Part shown: positions 36,895 to 44,440 of the stretch, piece after piece | How positions within the stretch are numbered: the stretch's first letter is position 1 | Layout of the letters: each line of letters begins with the position of its first letter | Assembly (NCBI GenBank): GCA_963782555.1 | Contig: CAWAKB010000005.1 | Coordinates: forward strand, 682,001-746,000 | Source: Hyphomicrobium_A sp963782555 | Lineage (GTDB): Bacteria > Pseudomonadota > Alphaproteobacteria > Rhizobiales > Hyphomicrobiaceae | Direction of reading: 5' to 3' | DNA length: 64,000 nt | Notes under the pieces: model-generated | Databases searched by the model: none | Seen by the model: the letters and a program-made list of their open reading frames with translations, nothing else | What the model was told of the DNA's origin: nothing | Program-made: the position numbers and the translations under genes

Positions 36895-37121
36895 TCCGTG
36901 CCATCGATCTCGCCGTCGCCGGCAAGTGGGATGAGGCACACGCAATCACGCAGCGCCACGAGGGCGACGCTGCGGCAGACTGGTTGCACGCCGTGCTGCA
37001 CAAGATCGAAGGCGACGCTGACAATAGCCGCTATTGGTACCGGCGCACCTCTCATACGTTTGAGGATTTCGACGACCCGCAAGCCGAACTCAAGGCGCTG
37101 CGCGCGAGCCTCTCCAGCTAG
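36873..37121 (+). CDS. Conserved small hypothetical protein
   Basis: 82 residues from ATG 36873 (MASSEDLIRAIDLAVAGKWDEAHAIT), overlapping the end of queC by 22 bases. All-helical, with the pattern AADWLHAVLHKIEGDADNSRYWYRRT that I know from small uncharacterised alphaproteobacterial proteins. No membrane segment or Cys. An ATG 9 bases earlier is possible. The overlap suggests translation coupled to queC, but the two need not share function. Confidence 0.75.
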   Translation: MASSEDLIRAIDLAVAGKWDEAHAITQRHEGDAAADWLHAVLHKIEGDADNSRYWYRRTSHTFEDFDDPQAELKALRASLSS

Positions 37122-37240
37122 GTGCGGCACGCCGCGCTGCGCGATGCCGAGAACGACTGGTTCAAGGTCGGATGCACGGATGCAGCCTGTCGCCGTGATC
37201 GGAACAAGATAGTTTCCGAAACGTTCCACTCCCACTGCGG

Positions 37241-37264
37241 CTAATGGGCAAAAATGCCCGTTAG
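37241..37264. promoter_or_regulatory. Stem-loop upstream of dps
   Basis: Arms CTAATGGGCA and TGCCCGTTAG surround an AAAA loop: ten pairs with one T-G wobble. It lies 120 bases after the preceding gene and 67 bases before the dps start. There is no T-run after it on the plus strand, so it may be a terminator without a tail, an mRNA leader structure of dps, or an operator. Confidence 0.45.
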
Positions 37265-37330
37265 CCCCCTCGCAACCTTCGCCGTGCGATCGCATATTCG
37301 CGGAGAGGGCAAACTTAGGAGATTCATCCG

Positions 37331-37858
37331 ATGGGCGACATGGGTAAGGTCGCGGCGCGCCGCAAAGCGCCGCTGGACACTCCGACTGATCTCAAGAGCA
37401 ACGCCGTACGTGACGTTTCTGCCGCGCTCAACACGCTGTTGGCCGACACGTTCGCGCTCTATCTGAAGACCAAGAACTTCCACTGGCACGTGAGCGGCGT
37501 GCACTTCCGCGACTTCCATTTACTGTTCGACGAGCATGCCTCGCAGATCTTCGCCATGACTGACGAGATCGCCGAGCGCGTGCGCAAGATCGGCGGCACG
37601 ACGGTGCGCTCGATCGGGCAGATCGCGCGTCTGCAGCGTGTCAAGGACAACGACGCCGACTTTGTTACGCCCGACGACATGATCGCGGAGCTGCGTGATG
37701 ACAACAAGGATCTCGTCGCGCGGATGCGCGAGACCCACGACCTGTGTGGTGAAGCCAGGGATGTAGCGACCACGAGCCTGATCGAGAACTGGATCGACCA
37801 GACCGAGCGGCGCCTGTGGTTCCTCTTCGAGGTGAGCCGGGGTCCGCACGCCCCTTGA
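37331..37858 (+). CDS. dps: Dps-family DNA-protecting ferritin
   Basis: Dodecameric miniferritin that oxidises iron with peroxide and protects DNA. 175 residues. The intersubunit ferroxidase ligands are in KNFHWHVSGVHFRDFHLLFDEHASQIFAMTDEIAERVRKIGG. A Lys/Arg-rich N-terminus (MGDMGKVAARRKAP) could bind DNA. Preceded by TAGGAGATTCATCCG as ribosome site, and by the stem-loop at 37241. Confidence 0.93.
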   Translation: MGDMGKVAARRKAPLDTPTDLKSNAVRDVSAALNTLLADTFALYLKTKNFHWHVSGVHFRDFHLLFDEHASQIFAMTDEIAERVRKIGGTTVRSIGQIARLQRVKDNDADFVTPDDMIAELRDDNKDLVARMRETHDLCGEARDVATTSLIENWIDQTERRLWFLFEVSRGPHAP

Positions 37859-37970
37859 TGGTCCGGCGGCACGCCGCACTTTAAGGCACGTGCGTGTGTG
37901 CGGGGCCGGCGCAAGTCGGCCCTAACGCCGTTGCGCGCAGTCACACGCCAACTCAGGAGGAGCCTCTGGC

Positions 37971-39012
37971 ATGACCACATCCCAAGTCAGTAAGACGGCG
38001 CTCCCCAAACGCCGCCTCGGCCGCACCGACATGAACATCACGCCCGTGGGCTTCGGCGCGTGGGCCATCGGCGGGCCTGACTGGGCGGTCGGGTGGGGCG
38101 CCCAGGACGACAAGAAGTCCATTGCTGCGATCCGCCATGCTGCGGAACGGGGGATCAACTGGATCGACACGGCGGCAATCTATGGCCTCGGTCATTCCGA
38201 GGAGGTGGTGAGTGCCGCCTTAAAGGAGATTCCCGCCGGCGAGCGGCCGCTCGTCTTTACCAAGTGCGGCTTACGCTGGGACGAGAGCGACCGTTCCGCC
38301 TTCCCACGGCAAGTTGGCGCGCCCGACAGCATCCGGCAGGAGGTAGAGGAACTCCTTGCGGCGCCTCGGCATCGAGCGCATCGACCTCTACCAGATGCAC
38401 TGGCCCGCCAAGGACGGTACGCCTATCGAGGAGTACTGGCGCACGCTCCTCGACCTCAAGGCCGAGGGCAAGGTGCGCGCCGTCGGCCTTTCCAATCACA
38501 ACGTAACGCAGCTCGAGGCGGCCGAGCGCGTCGGCCACGTCGATACGCTGCAGCCGCCGTTTTCCGCTATCAGGCGCGAATTTGCGGCAGCCGAGCTGCC
38601 TTGGTGTATCGCGCATGACACGGGCGTCATTGTCTATAGTCCGATGCAGGCGGGTCTGCTGACCGGCGCCTTCTCCGAGGAGCGCGTAAAGAAGCTAGCG
38701 AAGGACGATTGGCGCTCGCGCGATGGAGAGTTCAGCGGCGACAAACTCAGACGCAACATGAAATTGGCCGCAACCCTGAAGGCGTTGGCCGATCGCCATG
38801 GCACCACCACAGCGGCCGTCGCCGTCGCATGGGTGCTGGCCTGGCCTGGCGTAACTGGCGCCATCGTGGGCGCCCGCGCCCCTGAGCAGATCGACGGCTG
38901 GATCGACGCGGCCACGCTCGACCTCTCCCATTCCGACATGGAGGAAATCGCCGCCACCATCCTGGCAACGCGCGCCGGCTCGGGCCCGTCGCTGCCGCCG
39001 CCGGCGGCTTGA
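37971..39012 (+). pseudogene. Aldo/keto reductase, interrupted by a one-base frameshift
   Basis: The two frames join to a 347-residue NAD(P)H-dependent aldo/keto reductase. N-terminal part: KRRLGRTDMNITPVGFGAWAIGG, NWIDTAAIYG (catalytic Asp and Tyr), PLVFTKCG (catalytic Lys). After EVEE at about 38351 the frame fails; dropping one C (38352-38355 region) gives EESLRRLGIERIDLYQMHWP (catalytic His). It then runs cleanly through VGLSNHN and AIVGARAPEQIDGW to the stop. AGGAGGAG precedes the ATG. All four active-site residues are intact, so this also looks like a sequence error. Substrate unknown. Confidence 0.85.
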
Positions 39013-39027
39013 GGAACCCGAGCCGGC

Positions 39028-39258
39028 TTACTGCCAGCAGGGGGCGGGCGGGGTCGTCACGTAGCGCGACCGCCGGCAGAACGGACGGAAATAGATGTGG
39101 TGCTTCTTTGCGTAGACATAGCGCCCCTCGACGGGCCACAGGCGATGGGTGCGCGCCACTGCAAGGACACCTGCAGGCTGTGCCGCCGCCAACGACGGGG
39201 TCACGACCAGCATGAGAACGGCGAGACCGGTGGCGCTGTATGCGTTGCCGTGGTTCAT
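39028..39258 (-). CDS. Small secreted hypothetical protein
   Basis: 76 residues. Signal peptide MNHGNAYSATGLAVLMLVVTPSLAAAQPA, then a mature part of about 47 residues rich in Arg, His and Tyr with two Cys (RPFCRRSRYVTTPPAPCWQ). No domain recognised. It has the best promoter seen in the window just upstream (39286-39314), which supports that it is really expressed. Convergent with the aldo/keto reductase. Confidence 0.65.
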   Translation of the reverse strand: MNHGNAYSATGLAVLMLVVTPSLAAAQPAGVLAVARTHRLWPVEGRYVYAKKHHIYFRPFCRRSRYVTTPPAPCWQ

Positions 39259-39285
39259 CGCGTCCCTCCCCTGAGCGCTTCGGAT

Positions 39286-39314
39286 GTTATAATATCCGTA
39301 TCGCGTACGGTCAA
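39286..39314 (-). promoter_or_regulatory. Sigma-70-type promoter for the small secreted protein
   Basis: On the minus strand TTGACC (39309-39314) and TATAAC (39286-39291) are separated by exactly 17 bases, with the gene start 28 bases past the -10. The spacer holds CGTACGCGATACG, itself nearly palindromic, and the -10 lies in the inverted repeat GGATATTATAACATCC, so a repressor could act here. Inference from sequence match only. Confidence 0.55.
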
Positions 39315-39382
39315 GTCCCTTCTCGGGGTCGTCAGAGGGGCCCTCTCTTGAATGTCGGGTCGGCGCCCACTAGGGATGCGCC

Positions 39383-40009
39383 ATGTACGCCGTCAAAGAG
39401 ATCTTCTACACGCTGCAGGGCGAAGGTGCGCACACGGGCCGCGCCGCCGTATTCTGCCGCTTTGCAGGCTGCAACTTGTGGTCTGGGCGCGAGGTGGACC
39501 GCGGTGATGCGGCCTGCCAATTCTGCGATACGGACTTCGTCGGAACCGACGGAGACGGGGGCGGCCGCTTCGCAACCGCGGAGGAACTTGCAGACGCGTG
39601 TGCCGCGGTTGCCGCCGGCGCGAGCATAGGTTTCATCGTGTTGACCGGTGGTGAGCCCATGTTGCAGATCGACGCGCCACTGATCGACGCGCTGCACGCG
39701 CGCGGCTTCACTATTGCCATCGAGACCAATGGAACGCTCCCCGTCCCCTCCTCCATTGATTGGATCTGCGTCAGCCCGAAAGCCGGCACCGAGGTGAAGC
39801 AGCGCAGCGGTGATGAGCTGAAGCTCGTCTACCCGCAGGCGGGCCTTGATCCGGAGACATTGACCGACTGGCGCTTCTCCCACCGCTTCCTGCAGCCGAT
39901 GGACGGCCCCGAAGCCGCAACAAACACTGCCCGGGCGCTGGCCTATTGCAAGGCGCACCCCGATTGGCGACTGTCGCTGCAGACGCATAAAATCCTTGGC
40001 ATTCCATGA
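39383..40009 (+). CDS. queE: 7-carboxy-7-deazaguanine synthase QueE
   Basis: Radical SAM enzyme that contracts 6-carboxytetrahydropterin (from QueD) to CDG. 208 residues. QueE of this type has a CX14CX2C cluster rather than CX3CX2C, and that spacing is visible in GCNLWSGREVDRGDAACQFC. Other motifs: EIFYTLQGEGAHTGRAAVF at the start, VLTGGEPMLQ and IETNGTLP. It lies 47 bases before queD, with queF next, as one queuosine unit. Confidence 0.95.
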   Translation: MYAVKEIFYTLQGEGAHTGRAAVFCRFAGCNLWSGREVDRGDAACQFCDTDFVGTDGDGGGRFATAEELADACAAVAAGASIGFIVLTGGEPMLQIDAPLIDALHARGFTIAIETNGTLPVPSSIDWICVSPKAGTEVKQRSGDELKLVYPQAGLDPETLTDWRFSHRFLQPMDGPEAATNTARALAYCKAHPDWRLSLQTHKILGIP

Positions 40010-40056
40010 TCCGGAGCCCTCTGGAACCACAAGGAAAAATCAACTAGAGAACGCCT

Positions 40057-40440
40057 ATGCGCATCTACAAAGAGTTCCTCTTCGAGGCCGCCCATTTCCT
40101 GCCGAGCGCCGCGCCCGGCACGACAAATGCGCGCGTGCATGGGCACTCGTTTCGCGCTCGGGTTACGATCGAAGGCGTGCCCGATCCCGAGACGGGTCTG
40201 GTCTTTCATTTCGACGAGCTGGCCGCGGCCATGGCCGAGGCGCGCGACGCACTCGACCACCGCCTGTTGAACGAGGTTGAAGGTCTCGAGGCGCCGACGC
40301 TGGAGCGCATCTCCATGTGGTTGTGGAACCGCTTGCAGAACCGCGTGCCGGGTCTCGCCGAGATCGAGATCGCGCGCGACAGCTGCAACGAGGGCTGCGT
40401 CTATTCGGGTCCGCCTGCGGTGCGTCTGGCGGCGGAGTGA
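40057..40440 (+). CDS. queD: 6-carboxytetrahydropterin synthase QueD-like
   Basis: 127 residues of the PTPS/QueD fold. Zinc-binding His residues are in FEAAHFLP and VHGHSFRARV, with the catalytic DH in ALDHRLLNEVEG and the substrate-binding Glu near PGLAEIEIARDS. In typical QueD a catalytic Cys stands four residues before HGH (CxxxHGH); here that position is Asn (NARVHGH). A Cys pair occurs instead near the C-terminus (DSCNEGCVYSG). Context between queE and queF strongly supports the pathway role; a Cys-free subgroup or a different nucleophile must be assumed. Confidence 0.88.
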   Translation: MRIYKEFLFEAAHFLPSAAPGTTNARVHGHSFRARVTIEGVPDPETGLVFHFDELAAAMAEARDALDHRLLNEVEGLEAPTLERISMWLWNRLQNRVPGLAEIEIARDSCNEGCVYSGPPAVRLAAE

Positions 40441-40444
40441 GCGA

Positions 40445-40906
40445 ATGGGCCAAGAAAATAAGCCGGTAACGAACCTCGGGCAGGCGACCAAGGTTCCCAA
40501 CTCGCCGGGTGAGGCCACGCTCGAGCGCGTTCCAAACCCGCATCCCGATGCGAATTACGTTGCGCGCTTCACGGCACCCGAGTTCACCTGTCTATGTCCG
40601 GTGACGGGGCAGCCGGACTTCGCTCACCTCGTTATCGACTACGTGCCGCGCGACTGGCTGGTTGAGAGCAAGTCGCTGAAGCTCTATCTCAACGCCTTCC
40701 GCAATTATGGCGCCTTTCACGAGGACACGACCATTGCTATCGCCAAGCGGCTCGTGGCGCTGCTCGAGCCGCATTACCTGCGCACCGGCGGCTACTGGTA
40801 CCCGCGCGGCGGCATGCCGATCGACGTGTTCTGGCAGACGGGCACGCTGCCCGAAGGGGTATGGCTGCCCGATCCCGGCGTGGCGCCCTACCGCGGGCGC
40901 GGGTAG
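40445..40906 (+). CDS. queF: NADPH-dependent 7-cyano-7-deazaguanine reductase QueF
   Basis: Reduces preQ0 to preQ1. 153 residues, the short single-domain form. The catalytic Cys lies in FTCLCPVTGQPDFAHLVIDYVP, and the family motif SLKLYLNAFRNYGAFHEDTT follows. Start ATG lies 4 bases after the queD stop, which fixes it; longer upstream frames are Arg-rich overlaps of queD. With queC, queE, queD and the folE gene at 55 kb the steps from GTP to preQ1 are all present in this window. Confidence 0.95.
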   Translation: MGQENKPVTNLGQATKVPNSPGEATLERVPNPHPDANYVARFTAPEFTCLCPVTGQPDFAHLVIDYVPRDWLVESKSLKLYLNAFRNYGAFHEDTTIAIAKRLVALLEPHYLRTGGYWYPRGGMPIDVFWQTGTLPEGVWLPDPGVAPYRGRG

Positions 40907-40929
40907 CATCTGCCCGTCGCAGGCCCCTC

Positions 40930-42234
40930 TTAGTGCAGCGACGACATGAGCGCGTTCAAATCCGTTTTAAAGCCGACGGAGAAGACGTCCATGCTGAGGT
41001 CGGCCGTGCCGAGCAAGGGTGGACCCGTGAAGAGCGTCGACGCCGGCACGCGGTTGAAGGGCGCGTTGTTCTCGTAGAAGACGTGGCTGTAGGAGAAGTC
41101 GAGCCGCGTATACTTGTCCCAATCGTACGAGCCACCGAGGCTCAGCCACACGCGATTGCTGTCGGGGTCCTGCACCAGTCGCGTCGTTGGCCCGTCCACC
41201 GGCGAGATTTCATAGGCGACGCCCGTCCGCAGCGTCAGCTTGGGCGACCAATCGTATTCGCCGCCGAGCGAGAAGAGCCAGCCGTCGCGCCATTGGAAAT
41301 CGAGATTTGCCACCGCGGTGCCGGCCTGTGCTATGCCCGCGATGGGCTCATTTATCACGATGGGAATGACGCCGAGCCGGCTCCAGTTCACCCACTCGAC
41401 CTCTCCAAGCAGCCTCGTCGTCGGCGTCACCGCGTGGCGCACGCCGAGCGATACCATGTCTGGGAGTATGACCGAGGCTTGGGCGTCGGTCTTGGCGATC
41501 GCGCCGATCTCCGTGTGGCCTTCTAGGGTGTGAGAGATTGCCGAGCGATAGCCCAGCCCGATCGACGTTCCGGGCATGGGGACGACGGTGATACCGGCTA
41601 CGCCGCCAACACCGATATCGTCGGCCTGGAAGTTTGCTAGCCCCAATGGCGTCTGCGCCGTCTGCCGCTTCAGGCCGAAGTAGTCGATCTGAACGCCGGC
41701 GGCGACCGACACGCCGGGCATGATCTCATATGACACCATGGGCGTGGCGTCGATATTGAAGACATAGGTGGTGATGCCTTCGTACTGGCCGACCCAGTTC
41801 GTATCATCGGGCTTTGTTCCCAAGCCGAACGGCGAGGTGAGGCTCAAGGCGAAGACCGTCTTGCTGTCCAAGCGGTAAGTGAAGAAGCTGGCGCCGATCA
41901 AGGCATTCCTGCCCATATCAGTCTCGGCCGCTCCGTTTGGCGCGATCTGTGATCCCGGATTGGAGACGGTTACATCGGCTGAAATCAGAAGTCCCGATGC
42001 GGTCGCCTCCATCAGCAGGCCGCTGCCGGCAAACGTTGCAGCAGCCGGGTTCCAGGCGATGGCGGCAAGACTTTCCCCGCCGGCGGCGGCACCCGCGTAG
42101 GACATACCCTGATAGAACGCCGACTGCTCAATCCCGAAGCCGCCCGCGAGCGCTGCACTGGGCAACGTGACCAGCATTGGTGCTGCGATGACTGCGACAG
42201 TGCAAGCCTGCGAAATGCGAGCCGAGCGACGCAT
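40930..42234 (-). CDS. OmpP1/FadL-family outer membrane transport protein
   Basis: Beta-barrel porin for hydrophobic compounds such as long-chain fatty acids or aromatics. 434 residues with a signal peptide (cleavage near SAALAGG). The mature start GGFGIEQSAFYQGMSYAGAAAGGESLAAIAWNPAAAT carries the FadL plug motif with NPA. Alternating aromatic beta strands run to the end, with the last residue pair not aromatic (SSLH). It is convergent with queF (23 bases). The serine hydrolase gene lies 270 bases upstream on the same strand. Confidence 0.9.
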   Translation of the reverse strand: MRRSARISQACTVAVIAAPMLVTLPSAALAGGFGIEQSAFYQGMSYAGAAAGGESLAAIAWNPAAATFAGSGLLMEATASGLLISADVTVSNPGSQIAPNGAAETDMGRNALIGASFFTYRLDSKTVFALSLTSPFGLGTKPDDTNWVGQYEGITTYVFNIDATPMVSYEIMPGVSVAAGVQIDYFGLKRQTAQTPLGLANFQADDIGVGGVAGITVVPMPGTSIGLGYRSAISHTLEGHTEIGAIAKTDAQASVILPDMVSLGVRHAVTPTTRLLGEVEWVNWSRLGVIPIVINEPIAGIAQAGTAVANLDFQWRDGWLFSLGGEYDWSPKLTLRTGVAYEISPVDGPTTRLVQDPDSNRVWLSLGGSYDWDKYTRLDFSYSHVFYENNAPFNRVPASTLFTGPPLLGTADLSMDVFSVGFKTDLNALMSSLH

Positions 42235-42504
42235 CCAGTTTCCCTCCTGGTTTCGGGAACGCTTTGCGAAACTCGACTATTGAGGGGGTAGCACTCAATC
42301 TGCAGAGTGCGCTTTGCTGTGCAGAACCTAATCTGTGAACAGACCGGTGGCGCGCGATTCCCCCCTTTGGACGCCGCGCATGACCTAACCCTACTGCTAC
42401 GCATCCTATTGATTCGCAATACAGTGAACGGAAAGCGCGTGTTCTACGAACAGCGTTCTTATTGGGGACACGCTCCGCGGTGCTGGGGCTGCGGGGAGTA
42501 AGGA

Positions 42505-43743
42505 TCAGCCGGGGTTTGAAGCTGTCGCGCCCTTGCGGGCTTCTTTCGCCAGCACGAAAAGCTGGGCGAGCATCGGCACCAGCTTGTCCTCTTCGCCCGA
42601 CGGCTGGCTGTTGGTCGCAGCCGCCACCAGCACATCATCCTCGGGCGCAAACAGGAACGCCGTGCGGTAGCCGAGAGTCTCGCCTTCGTAGAACCACAGC
42701 GCCCCGACCTCGGGCTTCAACACGCGCACCAGACCGAGGCTGAACCCGCGCGGGTCGTCCTCAGTCACCTTGGCGATGGGCTTGCCGGTCTTCGTGGAGA
42801 CGAGCGAGAGAAATTCCTTGAGCTGCTCAGGCGGCAAAATCTTGCCGGAGAAGACGGCGCGGATCCAGCGTGCAAGATCACGCGGCGTGGAGACGATCCC
42901 GCCGGCAGCGCCGGCCCAGCTGATGTCGGCGTCGCGCACATCGCGGCCGATCATCGGGGCGAGCGTCGCCTTTTTGCAGTTGGGCTCGTAAAGGCCGCAG
43001 TCGGGATTATTGAAATAGCCGCTCGCCATGCGCGCAAGGATGGCCGGTGGGTAGGCGACGGGCTGATAGTACGTGTCGCGCAGCTTGGCCGGATAGAAGA
43101 GCTTCTCCTCAAGCAGCTCCTTGTAGGATTTGCCGCCTGCTTTCTCGGCGATCATGCCTGCAAGGATGTAGTTGGTGTTGGAGTAGAAATAGCCGCTGTT
43201 GGGCGGCAGCTTCACGGTGGCGCTCGGATAGGCGTAAGCAATCAGCTCTTGCGGTGTGTAGTGCCGATTGGGCTCCTCCACCCAAAGACGGCTCAAAGGG
43301 ATGCTCTCCGAGTAGGTCGGGAGCCCGCTCGTCATGTTGAGCAGGCGCTTGATCGTCACGTCCTTCCACGCGGGATACTCGGGAAGCCAGTCGCCGACCG
43401 TCTGATTGATGTTGAGCTTGCCCTCGGCCTCGAGCGCAAGGATGAGTGCGCCGGTGAAGCCCTTCGTATTGCTGCCGATCTGGAAGAGCGTATCTCCCGA
43501 GACCGGCACGCCGTCCTTCTCGGAGGTCTCGCCGGCGAAGATCTCGATGTCGGCACCCGGATCACCGAGGCTTACATAGGCAGCGACGCCAGTGATGTCC
43601 TCGGGGCCCTTGCGCGCCGCCAGATAGCTATCGACGACCTTCTGGAAGTCCGCGGCCGTGACGGCCCAAGCCGGCGCGCTCCAGGGCGTCAGTAACAGCA
43701 CCACCGAAAGACAGACCGTCTTGCCCAGATTGAAAACACGCAT
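42505..43743 (-). CDS. Serine hydrolase of the beta-lactamase/class C esterase family
   Basis: 412 residues, exported (signal peptide ending PAWAVTA). Active-site Ser is S91 in the SXXK motif SNTK; the YSN motif is Y187-S188-N189 in YFYSNTNY. The third motif is not a clear KTG; the region ALWFYEGETLGYRTAFLF holds the likely equivalent. Such proteins act as D-aminopeptidases, esterases or peptidoglycan carboxypeptidases; the substrate cannot be told. It is separated from the following FadL-like gene by a 270-base spacer with alternating GTTC/GAAC half-sites. Confidence 0.85.
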   Translation of the reverse strand: MRVFNLGKTVCLSVVLLLTPWSAPAWAVTAADFQKVVDSYLAARKGPEDITGVAAYVSLGDPGADIEIFAGETSEKDGVPVSGDTLFQIGSNTKGFTGALILALEAEGKLNINQTVGDWLPEYPAWKDVTIKRLLNMTSGLPTYSESIPLSRLWVEEPNRHYTPQELIAYAYPSATVKLPPNSGYFYSNTNYILAGMIAEKAGGKSYKELLEEKLFYPAKLRDTYYQPVAYPPAILARMASGYFNNPDCGLYEPNCKKATLAPMIGRDVRDADISWAGAAGGIVSTPRDLARWIRAVFSGKILPPEQLKEFLSLVSTKTGKPIAKVTEDDPRGFSLGLVRVLKPEVGALWFYEGETLGYRTAFLFAPEDDVLVAAATNSQPSGEEDKLVPMLAQLFVLAKEARKGATASNPG

Positions 43744-43891
43744 CCCGTCGTCTCCGTCCCTGCTAGTGGGGAGCTTCCCCTTCCTGTAGGGATGCGCGCG
43801 TTAATATCTGATGTTCAAATGCCAACCCTGCGGGTTTTTGCGGGCACTGCGGCCTTGCCATGTGCTGGACGATACTCTGGAGAAGGCCTGG

Positions 43892-44431
43892 TCACGATGC
43901 CTTGCCGGGCAGCGGCACGTCGAAGCAGACGTTGATCATGCCGATCAATCCGTAGAAGCCGCACAGCGTCACGATCTCGATCAGTCCGGGAATTCCGAAC
44001 GCCGCGATGAGCTTGTCCTGCAGCTCTTGCGGGATCGACTTGTAGCCAAGCGCGCAGTCCATGCACGCGCGCACGTTTCCGTAAGGCGCGGGAAACTCAG
44101 TCCTCCCATCGGCGATGTCGGCAATGATTTCATCCGACAGGCCGGCGGCACGGGCAGCGGCGATGTGGTCGGCCCACTCGAAGGCGATGTCGGCATGTTT
44201 GGAAAAGACGAGCACGATGAACTGATAGACGTCGCGCGGCAGGGTCGATTCGTATTTGTAGTAGTAGCCGAGCTGCTCGACGCGCTTGGCAAGCTCGGGG
44301 TGGTTCAGAAGCGGAATGTAGGGGCCGAGGTGATGGACGCCTTTGGCCGCGCGGCGCGCGAGGATGTCCTCATAGATTTGGCGAGCGGTACCGGTGAGCG
44401 CTATGGTCGGGTCGGGAAGGGTTGCCATCAA
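43892..44431 (-). CDS. Carboxymuconolactone decarboxylase (AhpD-like) family protein
   Basis: 179 residues, helical, with the redox-type CXXC at C123-C126 (RACMDCALGY) as in AhpD-like members, and tract HHLGPYIPLLNHPELAKRVEQLG typical of the CMD family. It starts 9 bases after the ThDP-enzyme gene, so the two form an operon. It could be a small decarboxylase/dehalogenase or a peroxidase partner; the pathway is not known. Confidence 0.82.
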   Translation of the reverse strand: MMATLPDPTIALTGTARQIYEDILARRAAKGVHHLGPYIPLLNHPELAKRVEQLGYYYKYESTLPRDVYQFIVLVFSKHADIAFEWADHIAAARAAGLSDEIIADIADGRTEFPAPYGNVRACMDCALGYKSIPQELQDKLIAAFGIPGLIEIVTLCGFYGLIGMINVCFDVPLPGKAS

Positions 44432-44440
44432 TGCACCTCC

